Part shown: positions 1 to 5,741 of the stretch, piece by piece | Numbering within the stretch: position 1 is the first letter of the stretch | How the letters are laid out: each line of letters begins with the position of its first letter | NCBI GenBank assembly: GCA_017853515.1 | Contig: JAFMJK010000064.1 | Coordinates: 1 to 10,352 of the forward strand | Direction of reading: 5' to 3' | Source: Chthoniobacterales bacterium | GTDB taxonomy: Bacteria; Verrucomicrobiota; Verrucomicrobiia; Chthoniobacterales; JACTMZ01 | Length of the DNA stretch: 10,352 nucleotides | Notes under the pieces: generated by a model | Seen by the model: only the letters and a program-made list of their open reading frames with translations | Told to the model about the DNA's origin: nothing | Databases searched by the model: none | Position numbers and translations under genes: made by a program

Positions 1-60
1 CGTGTCCCTACCCTCAAAACCTTGTTCGATAGTCCAGATCCTTTTCGGGTTTGGTATGAC

Positions 61-1353
61 TTATCCGGGAATTTTTTCTCCCCGCACCAGATCGTCCCAC
101 GACTGGCGCTCGCGCACCAAGTCGGCTTGGTCGCCATCGACCAGAACTTCCGCCGGCAGGCGCCGCGTGTTGTAGTTCGACGCCATGACGAATCCGTAGG
201 CACCCGCGCTGAGCAGCGCGATGCGCTCGCCCGCGGCCAACTCGGGCAGATCGCGATCCTGTGCGAAGAAGTCTCCGCTCTCGCAGACGGGCCCGACCAC
301 GTCGACCGGCCCGCGCGGCGCTCCGGAAGCCGGTTCGCGCAATGGAACAATCTCGTGGTGCCCCTCGTACAAGGCGGGGCGGATCAAGTCATTCATGCCG
401 GCGTCGGTGACGACGAACGTCTTGGCCGGCGTGCGTTTGACATAGAGCACGGTGGCCAGCAGCACACCGGCATTGCCGACCAAACTGCGCCCCGGTTCGA
501 GGAGAATTTTCAGCCCGAGACCTGCGAGCAACGGACGCACCGCCGCGGCATAGTCCTCGAACCCGATGCGTTTGTCCTCGGCGCGCTTCCACCAATCCGC
601 CTGCCCGCTGGCCAGCGCCTCGTGGTAGACGATGCCGACGCCGCCGCCGATGCTGAAGAACTCGATGCCGTAGCGGGCTTTGAGTTCGGTGGCAACGGGA
701 ACAAGTTTTTCCAACGCTTCGACGAAGGGCTTTGTTTCGAGGATCTGCGATCCGATGTGCGTCTGGATGCCGCGGAGGACGAGATGGGGCAACTTGGCCG
801 CCTGCTCGTAGACGCCGAGAATACGGTCGATACCGATGCCGAACTTGTTGTGGCTTTTCCCGGTCGAAATGTATTTGTGGGTCTGCGCGTCGACATCCGG
901 ATTGACCCGCAAGGCAACCGGCGCCCGGCGACCGAGGGCCCCGGCCACTTCGTTGATGAACTCGAGCTCGGCCTCCGATTCGACGTTGAAGGAATAAACG
1001 CCCTCGCGGATGGCCAGTTCAATCTCTTCGCGCGTTTTGCCCACGCCAGCGAAGGTGCAGGTGTCGGCGCGCCCCCCGGCTTTGAGCACGCGGAACAGTT
1101 CGCCGCCCGAAACGATGTCGAATCCCGCACCCTCGCGGGACAGAAGGTCGAGCACGGCAAGATTGGAGTTCGCCTTCATGGCGAAGCAGATCCGGTGGTC
1201 GATGCCCTCGAGGGCCCGGTCGAGGCGGCGGAAATTTTCGCGGATCGTCGCCGCGCTGTAGACATAGAGCGGCGTTCCGTGTTTTTCGGCCAGGGCGGTC
1301 AGCCCGACGCCGTCGCAGCAAAGCTGTCCGTTGCGGTAAGAAAAATGGTGCAT
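61..1353 (-). CDS. lysA: Diaminopimelate decarboxylase (LysA)
   Basis: PLP-dependent cytosolic enzyme that decarboxylates meso-diaminopimelate to L-lysine, the last step of the DAP pathway. The 430-residue product has the usual family length. Visible family marks: the PLP-binding lysine in FAMKANSN (K60), the barrel motif FDIVSGGEL (78-86), HIGSQI (199-204), the phosphate-binding glycine loop SIGGGVG (234-240), EPGRSLVGNAG (286-296), and the second-domain active-site segments CESGDFF (357-363) and GAYGFVMASNYN (384-395). The ATG start gives a typical N-terminus (MHHFSYRNGQL); no Shine-Dalgarno motif is visible in front of it. It is transcribed leftwards, away from prmA, with a 282-bp spacer between them. 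The TAA stop lies 60 bp from the window edge, and those 60 bp show no feature I can name. Other fold-type III decarboxylases (ornithine, carboxynorspermidine) are less likely given the CESGD segment and overall match. Confidence 0.97.
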   Translation of the reverse strand: MHHFSYRNGQLCCDGVGLTALAEKHGTPLYVYSAATIRENFRRLDRALEGIDHRICFAMKANSNLAVLDLLSREGAGFDIVSGGELFRVLKAGGRADTCTFAGVGKTREEIELAIREGVYSFNVESEAELEFINEVAGALGRRAPVALRVNPDVDAQTHKYISTGKSHNKFGIGIDRILGVYEQAAKLPHLVLRGIQTHIGSQILETKPFVEALEKLVPVATELKARYGIEFFSIGGGVGIVYHEALASGQADWWKRAEDKRIGFEDYAAAVRPLLAGLGLKILLEPGRSLVGNAGVLLATVLYVKRTPAKTFVVTDAGMNDLIRPALYEGHHEIVPLREPASGAPRGPVDVVGPVCESGDFFAQDRDLPELAAGERIALLSAGAYGFVMASNYNTRRLPAEVLVDGDQADLVRERQSWDDLVRGEKIPG

Positions 1354-1607
1354 GAGCGCGGCAACATTAGCCGCGCCCCGGCGCCCTGCAAAGCAGAAGC
1401 CTTACTCGCCCCCGCGGAAAGCGCGCAAAACGAGGTGATCCAAGGAGTGGGCCCGGGACCTGCGATGAGCAACGCGACGAATCCTGCCATGTAAACGAAA
1501 GCCATTTCGCCGCTGCCTTCTACGGTCAAAGCGCCACCATGGACGACGAGGGAGGCCAGGCAATCTGCCCCGCCGCACGGCATCCATTGCGCGTAGATCT
1601 TGTTCAT
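1299..1607 (-). CDS. Doubtful small ORF in the lysA-prmA spacer
   Basis: A 102-codon open frame starts at an ATG (MNKIYAQWMPCGGADCL...), runs through the spacer and ends 55 bp inside the 5' end of lysA in another frame. Its first two thirds use G/C-rich third positions (AAC AAG ATC TAC GCG) like the real genes here, and it has one possible membrane segment around MAFVYMAGFVALLIAG (residues 35-50). A G-run touches the start codon but is too close to act as a normal ribosome site. I recognise no family. It may be a small membrane protein, a decayed gene remnant, or chance in GC-rich DNA, where stop codons are rare. The overlap with lysA, the unlikely C-terminal part and the divergent prmA start only 28 bp away argue against it. 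Confidence 0.22.
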   Translation of the reverse strand: MNKIYAQWMPCGGADCLASLVVHGGALTVEGSGEMAFVYMAGFVALLIAGPGPTPWITSFCALSAGASKASALQGAGARLMLPRSCTIFLTATDSFAATASG

Positions 1608-1635
1608 CCCCCCGTATCTGGCGGCGCCGCGCCGC

Positions 1636-2538
1636 ATGGCAACGGCGAAGGACGGACTTGAGCGCGCGGCGCGGCGCGTTCAGCCTTGCTCCGTGGCGAA
1701 ACATGCATGGCGATGGGTGCGCAAGGCGTCGGCGAAGCACGAGGAGGCCTGGCGCGAGAGACTTTCGTTCCTCCCTCCCGGCTGCCTCGTCGTCCACGGA
1801 AGTCCGGGAAAAAAGACCATCCGGCTCGAGGCTTACCTCGAACACCCCGGACCCCTGCGGCAAATTGCCGGCGTGTTCGGCGGCAGAGTCGAAAAATTCG
1901 ACCCGGACAAAATCGCGCGGCGGGCCAATGCGCCCCGCCGTCCCTTGCGCATCGGCAAAACTCTCGGCGTCATCGATGCGCACGGCGCATGGCCGGCGAA
2001 ACTGCCCCGCCCTCGCATTTTGCTGCGCATCGGCAGCGCCATGGCTTTCGGGACAGGCGAACACGCCACCACCGCGGCCTGTCTGCGCTTCCTCGCCGGT
2101 GCCGCGCAGGAATTCGCGTCGGGCTGGACATGCCTCGACCTTGGAACGGGCTCGGGCATTCTCGCCATCGCCGCGGAAAAACTCGGGGCGGAGGAAGTGC
2201 GCGGTTTCGACTACGACCCTCGGGCGGTCAAAGCGGCCCAAGCCAATTTGAAACTCAATCGCTGCCGTCTTGCCAAGATCACCGAGGGCGATCTTTTGAC
2301 GTGGCGTCCGGGGCGCGAGCGTTGCCAAATGGTGATGGCGAATGTTTTCAGCGAGATCCTGCGGGCCGCGGCACCGAAGATCGTGCGCACCGTCGCTCCC
2401 GACGGCTGTCTTGTGCTCTCGGGTATCCTGCGCCCCCAGGAAAAAGAAGTCGCGCGCACCTTCCGAACCCTGGGGATGAAACCGACCACAGCCTCGCGCC
2501 GCGGCAAATGGGTCACACTTCTTCTTCGGGCGCGTTGA
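1636..2538 (+). CDS. prmA: Ribosomal protein L11 methyltransferase (PrmA)
   Basis: SAM-dependent methyltransferase that methylates lysine and N-terminal amino groups of ribosomal protein L11. From the first ATG the product has 300 residues, close to the E. coli enzyme (293). The diagnostic PrmA motif AFGTGEHATTAACL is at residues 137-150, the SAM-binding motif I LDLGTGSGILAIAA at 168-180, an acidic ribose-binding region FDYDP at 191-195, and the catalytic-loop equivalent MANVFSEIL at 234-242, followed by LSGIL (261-265) and a C-terminal KWVTLLL. The N-terminal 20 residues are rich in Arg/Ala and atypical; an in-frame GTG at 1693 (VAKHAWRW...) would give a more family-like N-terminus, and an upstream TTG at 1600 is also open. 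None of these starts has a good ribosome site. It is the only plus-strand gene in the window, and its 3' end overlaps the convergent TPR gene by 26 bp. Confidence 0.92.
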   Translation: MATAKDGLERAARRVQPCSVAKHAWRWVRKASAKHEEAWRERLSFLPPGCLVVHGSPGKKTIRLEAYLEHPGPLRQIAGVFGGRVEKFDPDKIARRANAPRRPLRIGKTLGVIDAHGAWPAKLPRPRILLRIGSAMAFGTGEHATTAACLRFLAGAAQEFASGWTCLDLGTGSGILAIAAEKLGAEEVRGFDYDPRAVKAAQANLKLNRCRLAKITEGDLLTWRPGRERCQMVMANVFSEILRAAAPKIVRTVAPDGCLVLSGILRPQEKEVARTFRTLGMKPTTASRRGKWVTLLLRAR

Positions 2539-3244
2539 GTTCGTCGAGGTTGGCCTGCAGCACTTCGCGCTCCGCCGTGTGCACGCCGGGGAATTCGCCG
2601 AGGATGGCCAGTGCCGCCTCGTAATGTCTTCGCGCTTTGTCTTCGTCGGCAGCCAATTGATGAGCCACAGCGAGATGGCCGAGGCTCAATCCGACTTCCG
2701 GATGTGACGGACCGTAGAGACCCTCGCGGATGCGCAGGGCTTCCATGTGGGCCTGCACCGCACCGAGCATGTCGCCGCACTCGGCCAGCACCGCGCCCAG
2801 ATTGCTCGAAATGAGCGCGGTCTCTTTGTGGCGGTCACCATGGCAGCGCGCGCATTGCGCCAAGGCGCGACGGAGAATCTCCGCGGATTCCTCCAGTTCC
2901 CCGCCCGCCTTGCGCAACATGGCGAGGTTGTTCAGGCACATCGGCACCATGTGGACCTCGCCGGCCAGCAGGTGGGCATCGGCGGCCTGCGCGTAGTGCG
3001 CACAGGCCTCGTCCACGCGGCCCAGCACCTCCTCGGCCCCCGCCATTTTTGTCGCCACGCGAGCCGCCGCCCTGCTCAAACCCCGCCCTTGCAAAATGGC
3101 GAGCGATTCCTCCCAACACGAAATGGCCTCGGTCTGATCGCCGCGTCGCGATGCTTCATCTCCGCACGTTTCGCGCACGACCGCCAGTTCGTCCCGCTCG
3201 GCCAGCGGCAGATCCGGAACGCGTCCGGTCGAGGAAGGCGCCAT
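2513..3244 (-). CDS. TPR-repeat protein, kinesin-light-chain-like
   Basis: A 243-residue soluble protein built almost wholly of tetratricopeptide repeats, which serve as protein-protein binding scaffolds. About five helix-pair units can be read: roughly residues 27-55 (EASRRGDQTEAISCWEESLAI), 62-95, 101-135 (CLNNLAMLRKAGGELEESAE), 142-178 (SSNLGAVLAECGDMLGAVQ) and 184-217 (HLAVAHQLAADEDKARRHYE). The 'LYGPSHPEVGLSLGHLA' stretch between units is typical of the TPR_10/TPR_12 (kinesin light chain) type. There is no signal peptide and no added catalytic domain. The start at 3244 was chosen because the frame, although open to 3376, would otherwise run into the recO 3' end in a different frame. It lies 49 bp after recO and is probably the last gene of that operon. 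Partner and role are unknown. Confidence 0.85.
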   Translation of the reverse strand: MAPSSTGRVPDLPLAERDELAVVRETCGDEASRRGDQTEAISCWEESLAILQGRGLSRAAARVATKMAGAEEVLGRVDEACAHYAQAADAHLLAGEVHMVPMCLNNLAMLRKAGGELEESAEILRRALAQCARCHGDRHKETALISSNLGAVLAECGDMLGAVQAHMEALRIREGLYGPSHPEVGLSLGHLAVAHQLAADEDKARRHYEAALAILGEFPGVHTAEREVLQANLDELNAPEEEV

Positions 3245-3293
3245 GCACTCAACTAAATCCGCAGGCAGCCTAAGAAACAATTCTGGAAACGCC

Positions 3294-3830
3294 CTATAAC
3301 GCCTGCAGAAGGCGGCGCCGGTTGGCCGGAATGCGCCCGGCGTGGGCTTCAAGGGCGCCAAGGGCGTTGCCGTCATGACCGAAACCGAGAACCCGGCAGG
3401 CCTCCGCCTCGAAGAACTCCAGACCGCGACGGGTCGGCGGGTTGGCGTCGAGATGCGCCAGGGCGCGTTTCAATAAATCGAAGAGACCTTCGGCCGCATG
3501 CCCCGGCTCGGAGAGCAAATCGCTCAACTCGGCGAAATACGAGGCGGCGAGCAGGCGCGCGTAGTCGGTCCGCAGTCCGTCCCATGTCTGCAAAAGCCGG
3601 ACTTCGCGCAGCGCGTGAAGATCGGACTTCCGGCCGGAAGCAAAGTGGATTTCCGCGTGATAGAACAGATCGAGCCGTCCGCGCAGCTTGCTGTCTTTCC
3701 GCCCCGCGCCGCGCGCGGCGGTCCGCAATTTTCCATGCGCACGCGAGAGCCACACCAGCACGAGGCTTGTTTCGCCGAAACGCGAACGGCGGAGCAGGAT
3801 GGCCTCGGTTGTTTCGGCCGCGGCGGACAT
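3294..3830 (-). CDS. recO: DNA repair protein RecO, short form
   Basis: RecO works with RecR (and RecF) to load RecA on SSB-coated single-stranded DNA during gap repair. The N-terminal ~80 residues read as the RecO OB fold: TEAILLRRSRFGETSLVLVWLSR, then GKLRTAARGAGRKDSKLRGRL and LFYHAEIHF. A helical region follows (YARLLAASYFAELSDLL, ~90-108), and FEAEACRVLGFG (~140-151) matches the conserved helix FE...L..LG before the zinc-finger position. At 178 residues it is well short of the usual ~240, and no CxxC cysteines follow; it ends in IPANRRRLLQAL. I see no continuing RecO-like sequence in another frame downstream, so this looks like a natural short form rather than a frameshift. The ATG directly follows the TGA of the DUF2017 gene (0-bp gap), with a weak GAGG about 11 nt upstream, which points to translational coupling. 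Confidence 0.85.
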   Translation of the reverse strand: MSAAAETTEAILLRRSRFGETSLVLVWLSRAHGKLRTAARGAGRKDSKLRGRLDLFYHAEIHFASGRKSDLHALREVRLLQTWDGLRTDYARLLAASYFAELSDLLSEPGHAAEGLFDLLKRALAHLDANPPTRRGLEFFEAEACRVLGFGHDGNALGALEAHAGRIPANRRRLLQAL

Positions 3831-4313
3831 TCAGCCGGCGGCCTCGACGAGCAACTCTTGCAGGTGGGCGTAGAAATGGATCTTGAGCAGCGAAAGACCG
3901 CGGCGCGTGGACAAATCGGGCGGCTCGGAGCCGGACAATTCCCGTTCGCCGAATTTGTTCTCTTCCACGATGACCAAGCGCGCCTGGTTGAGCGCGTTGA
4001 GCCATGCGTCGATGTGCGCGCGGGGAATGACGCACCGGCTGGCGGTTGACCCGGCCGGAGACTCTCCGAGGTCGGCCGACACCGTTTCGCGGCTGGCCGC
4101 GAAGAGCCTCTCCAACTCCGGATGGACATGCTCACACCAGTCCTCCGAAGCCTCCGCGGGTCCGTCCGCGGAGACGAAAGGATCCGGATAAATCCTCGCG
4201 CGCGCGTTGTCGTGCCGCGCGGCGGCGCGGGGCAGCTCGGCGAGAAGTTCCGCGAAAAGCGGGTGTATATCGCACAATTCGAAAGCGTCAGCCGAGTGCC
4301 GTCGGAAGCGCAT
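3831..4313 (-). CDS. DUF2017-family protein, ClpS neighbour
   Basis: A 160-residue protein of the DUF2017 type, whose function is not established. What can be seen: an N-terminal MRFRRH, a long helical stretch around HPLFAELLAELP, then the best conserved part IPRAHIDAWLNALNQARLVI (~95-114), and a C-terminal amphipathic segment LLKIHFYAHLQELLVEA. This pattern of an 'R-A-H-x-D-x-W-L-x-A-L-N' helix plus a closing 'F-x-x-L-Q-E-x-L-V' helix is what I know from DUF2017 proteins, which sit directly after clpS in many Actinobacteria. The start at 4313 is preferred because it leaves a 2-bp gap after the clpS TGA; the frame stays open upstream to 4544 but only as a shadow of clpS. By context it is a candidate regulator or co-factor of N-degron proteolysis; that is inference. 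Confidence 0.75.
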   Translation of the reverse strand: MRFRRHSADAFELCDIHPLFAELLAELPRAAARHDNARARIYPDPFVSADGPAEASEDWCEHVHPELERLFAASRETVSADLGESPAGSTASRCVIPRAHIDAWLNALNQARLVIVEENKFGERELSGSEPPDLSTRRGLSLLKIHFYAHLQELLVEAAG

Positions 4314-4315
4314 GA

Positions 4316-4606
4316 TCACATCTCGGCCTGCTCGATCGTGGCGAGAAGCAGATAGCCGTGCAGTTGTTCGACGATGGCCTCGGCGCGCTCGCGCTCCCCG
4401 GTCCACACCAGCGAACGTCCCTTGTGGTGCACCTCGAGCATGTGCTTGGTCGCCTTGTCGCGCGGGAAACCGAGCACGCGCTGGAAGACCATGGTCACGT
4501 AGGACATGAGGTTCACCGGATCGTTGTGCACGACAACATTCCAAGGCAACGCGAGGGAATCCTCGTCGCGCGTCTCGATGTCGGCGAGAACTCCGGTCTG
4601 GCTCAT
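4316..4606 (-). CDS. clpS: ATP-dependent Clp protease adaptor ClpS
   Basis: Small cytosolic adaptor that binds N-terminal destabilising residues (N-degrons) and delivers such proteins to the Clp ATPase (ClpA or ClpC). The 96-residue length fits the family. After an unstructured ~20-residue N-terminus, needed for delivery in other species, the core reads WNVVVHNDPVNLMSYV (22-37). N28, D29 and H60 (MLEVHHKGR) line up with the N-degron amino-group ligands N34, D35 and H66 of E. coli ClpS, and M34 with gatekeeper Met40. The core resembles actinobacterial ClpS (DPVNLMSYVTxVFQ, VHHKG) more than the proteobacterial form. The ATG at 4606 overlaps the stop of the UreF-like gene as ATGA. The frame is open further upstream, but only antisense-style shadow sequence lies there. 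No Shine-Dalgarno motif; translation is probably coupled. Confidence 0.95.
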   Translation of the reverse strand: MSQTGVLADIETRDEDSLALPWNVVVHNDPVNLMSYVTMVFQRVLGFPRDKATKHMLEVHHKGRSLVWTGERERAEAIVEQLHGYLLLATIEQAEM

Positions 4607-5196
4607 ACCGCGGCGAGCTGCGCCGGTGCGGGCGCGACGGCGAAGGCCGCGGTCATCAGGTCCGCGGTGCGCAACGCCGGAAGCGTCAGACCCACCGAGT
4701 TCGCGCCGAGAATGCACTCGGCCAAAACAAGCGCTGTTTCCGCCTGCACGGCGGGGATGTGGAAAGCCTGGGCGCGCACGGCAAAAATCGTGGCCAAGTG
4801 GCCGGCCGCCTCATTGGCAGCGGCCGCTTCGCGCAGACGCTCGATCAGCTTCGCCCCGCGAGGCGGCGTGAAGCCGAGCAAGGCCCGCCTCCCCTCGACC
4901 AGACTGGCCTGCGCCGCCGCCTCCGGCAGCGCGGCGCCCAAAGCTGCGTCGGCACCGAGCAAAGCGGCGAAGGATTGCTCCGAAGCGTGCCGGTGCAGAT
5001 CGAGAAAAGCGCCGCGCAGGACTTGCGCCCGCGTGCCGACCAACCAGGCGCGCCAGTCTTCATCCAGGGTCTCTTGGCCGCGAGGGCAAAACGTGACCGC
5101 GCCGCACGCCTCGTGCGAGGGGAGACAGAGCTCTGTCATGCGCCAAAGATCGGTCAGATCGGCGAACCGGGCTTCGTCTTCGCGGGGCACATTCAC
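4603..5196 (-). CDS. UreF-like protein (urease accessory family?)
   Basis: A 197-residue, Ala/Leu-rich helical protein. The N-terminal LWRMTELCLPSHEACGAVTF...RGQE (~18-42) aligns by eye with the UreF start 'LLQLASPALPVGAFSYSQGLE' (LP, G, aromatic, G-x-E in register). The C-terminal GHLATIFAVRAQAFHIP (132-148), followed by a helix with ILGANSVGLTLPALRT (162-176), fits UreF's 'A....G.A....GIP....A..Y......S.V.A.VRL.PLGQT' region. UreF is a GTPase-activating chaperone subunit in nickel insertion into urease (with UreG and UreD/H). No urease structural or other accessory genes are in the window, and sequence identity to classical UreF looks low, so the role may differ. GTG starts at 5196 and 5190 both keep the LWRM segment; an ATG at 5139 would lose it. 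It starts 9 bp after ybeY and overlaps clpS by 4 bp. The family call is tentative; the gene itself is well supported by context. Confidence 0.6.
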   Translation of the reverse strand: MNVPREDEARFADLTDLWRMTELCLPSHEACGAVTFCPRGQETLDEDWRAWLVGTRAQVLRGAFLDLHRHASEQSFAALLGADAALGAALPEAAAQASLVEGRRALLGFTPPRGAKLIERLREAAAANEAAGHLATIFAVRAQAFHIPAVQAETALVLAECILGANSVGLTLPALRTADLMTAAFAVAPAPAQLAAV

Positions 5197-5205
5197 CCCG
5201 GCAAG

Positions 5206-5658
5206 CTAGCACAGAACACGCAAAGCGCGTCGCAAAATTTTTTCCTGCATGGCGCGCATTTCGGCCGACGCCCCGGCGCCGATATCGGACCATCCGGCGA
5301 GATGAAGAAGCCCGTGCACGGCATAGCGCGCGATCTCCTCGGGAACGCGCAACGCGCGCTGCTCCGCTTCCCGTCGCGCCGTCTCCGCGCTCAAAACAAT
5401 CTCGCCGTGCAGGAAAGTGATGACATCGGTCGGCGAGGGATCGGACATGAATTCGTCGTGCAACGCGGCAATGCGCCGGTCGGAAACAAGGACGATGCCG
5501 ATTTCCTCCAAGCCACCCAGCACCGATTCGCTCCGTTCCGCCTCGAGAACCATGGGCCATGCTTCATCCACCACCGCGCAAGCCGAAGGCAGGCCGAGTT
5601 GTTTGGCGGACACGGCCCGCTGGCGGTTGGACCAGACGAGATTGGAACCCGAAATCAC
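5206..5658 (-). CDS. ybeY: Endoribonuclease YbeY (rRNA maturation)
   Basis: Zinc-dependent single-strand endoribonuclease needed for 16S rRNA 3' maturation and 70S quality control. 150 residues, as usual for the family. Family marks: SNRQR near the N-terminus (10-14), IGIVLVSDRRIAALHDEF (53-70), DPSPTDVITF (73-82) with GEIVLSAETARREA (85-98), and the metal motif AVHGLLHLAGWSD (113-125). H115 and H119 are present, but the third ligand position of the HGxLHLxGxxH motif is Asp (D125), a variant also known from other phyla such as Bacteroidetes. The start is a GTG: an in-frame TAA lies four codons upstream and no ATG fits. It follows the pgpH-like gene by 83 bp; pgpH-ybeY neighbourhood is common in bacteria. 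The 9-bp gap to the next gene marks the start of a tight operon. Confidence 0.93.
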   Translation of the reverse strand: MISGSNLVWSNRQRAVSAKQLGLPSACAVVDEAWPMVLEAERSESVLGGLEEIGIVLVSDRRIAALHDEFMSDPSPTDVITFLHGEIVLSAETARREAEQRALRVPEEIARYAVHGLLHLAGWSDIGAGASAEMRAMQEKILRRALRVLC

Positions 5659-5723
5659 AATGACTGCTTAAGCCCGTGCCACACGCATGCCAAGGCTCAA
5701 GGGGTCTGGAGAGTTTTCAGTGA

Positions 5724-5738
5724 TTCAGTTGGACTGAA
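5724..5738. repeat. Small perfect inverted repeat after pgpH-like gene
   Basis: TTCAGT and ACTGAA form a 6-bp perfect inverted repeat around a 3-nt loop, 3 bp beyond the pgpH-like stop codon. On the transcribed strand it is followed by a second ACTGAA copy, not a U-run, so a classical terminator is unlikely. It could be a weak hairpin or a protein site in the 83-bp spacer before ybeY. No convincing ybeY promoter was found there. Confidence 0.35.
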
Positions 5739-5741
5739 CAC

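Noticed and set aside
22..1494. 490-codon plus-strand open frame opposite lysA
   Set aside because: It is exactly antisense to lysA, whose motifs are unmistakable. Long antisense frames are expected in GC-rich genes, and its translation has no recognisable domain.
1402..2328. 308-codon minus-strand frame opposite prmA
   Set aside because: Shadow of prmA and of the spacer; no domain and a poor start, while prmA has clear SAM-binding motifs.
3245..3376. Upstream extension of the TPR gene into recO
   Set aside because: It would add 44 residues overlapping the recO coding end in another frame with no TPR character; the ATG at 3244 leaves a normal 49-bp spacer.
4314..4544. Upstream extension of the DUF2017 frame
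   Set aside because: Arg/His/Ala-rich shadow of clpS; the ATG at 4313, 2 bp after the clpS stop, is the sensible start.
5659..5700. Possible ybeY promoter (TTGGCA-like -35)
   Set aside because: A TTGGCA lies at a plausible place, but at 16-18 bp spacing no acceptable -10 box follows.
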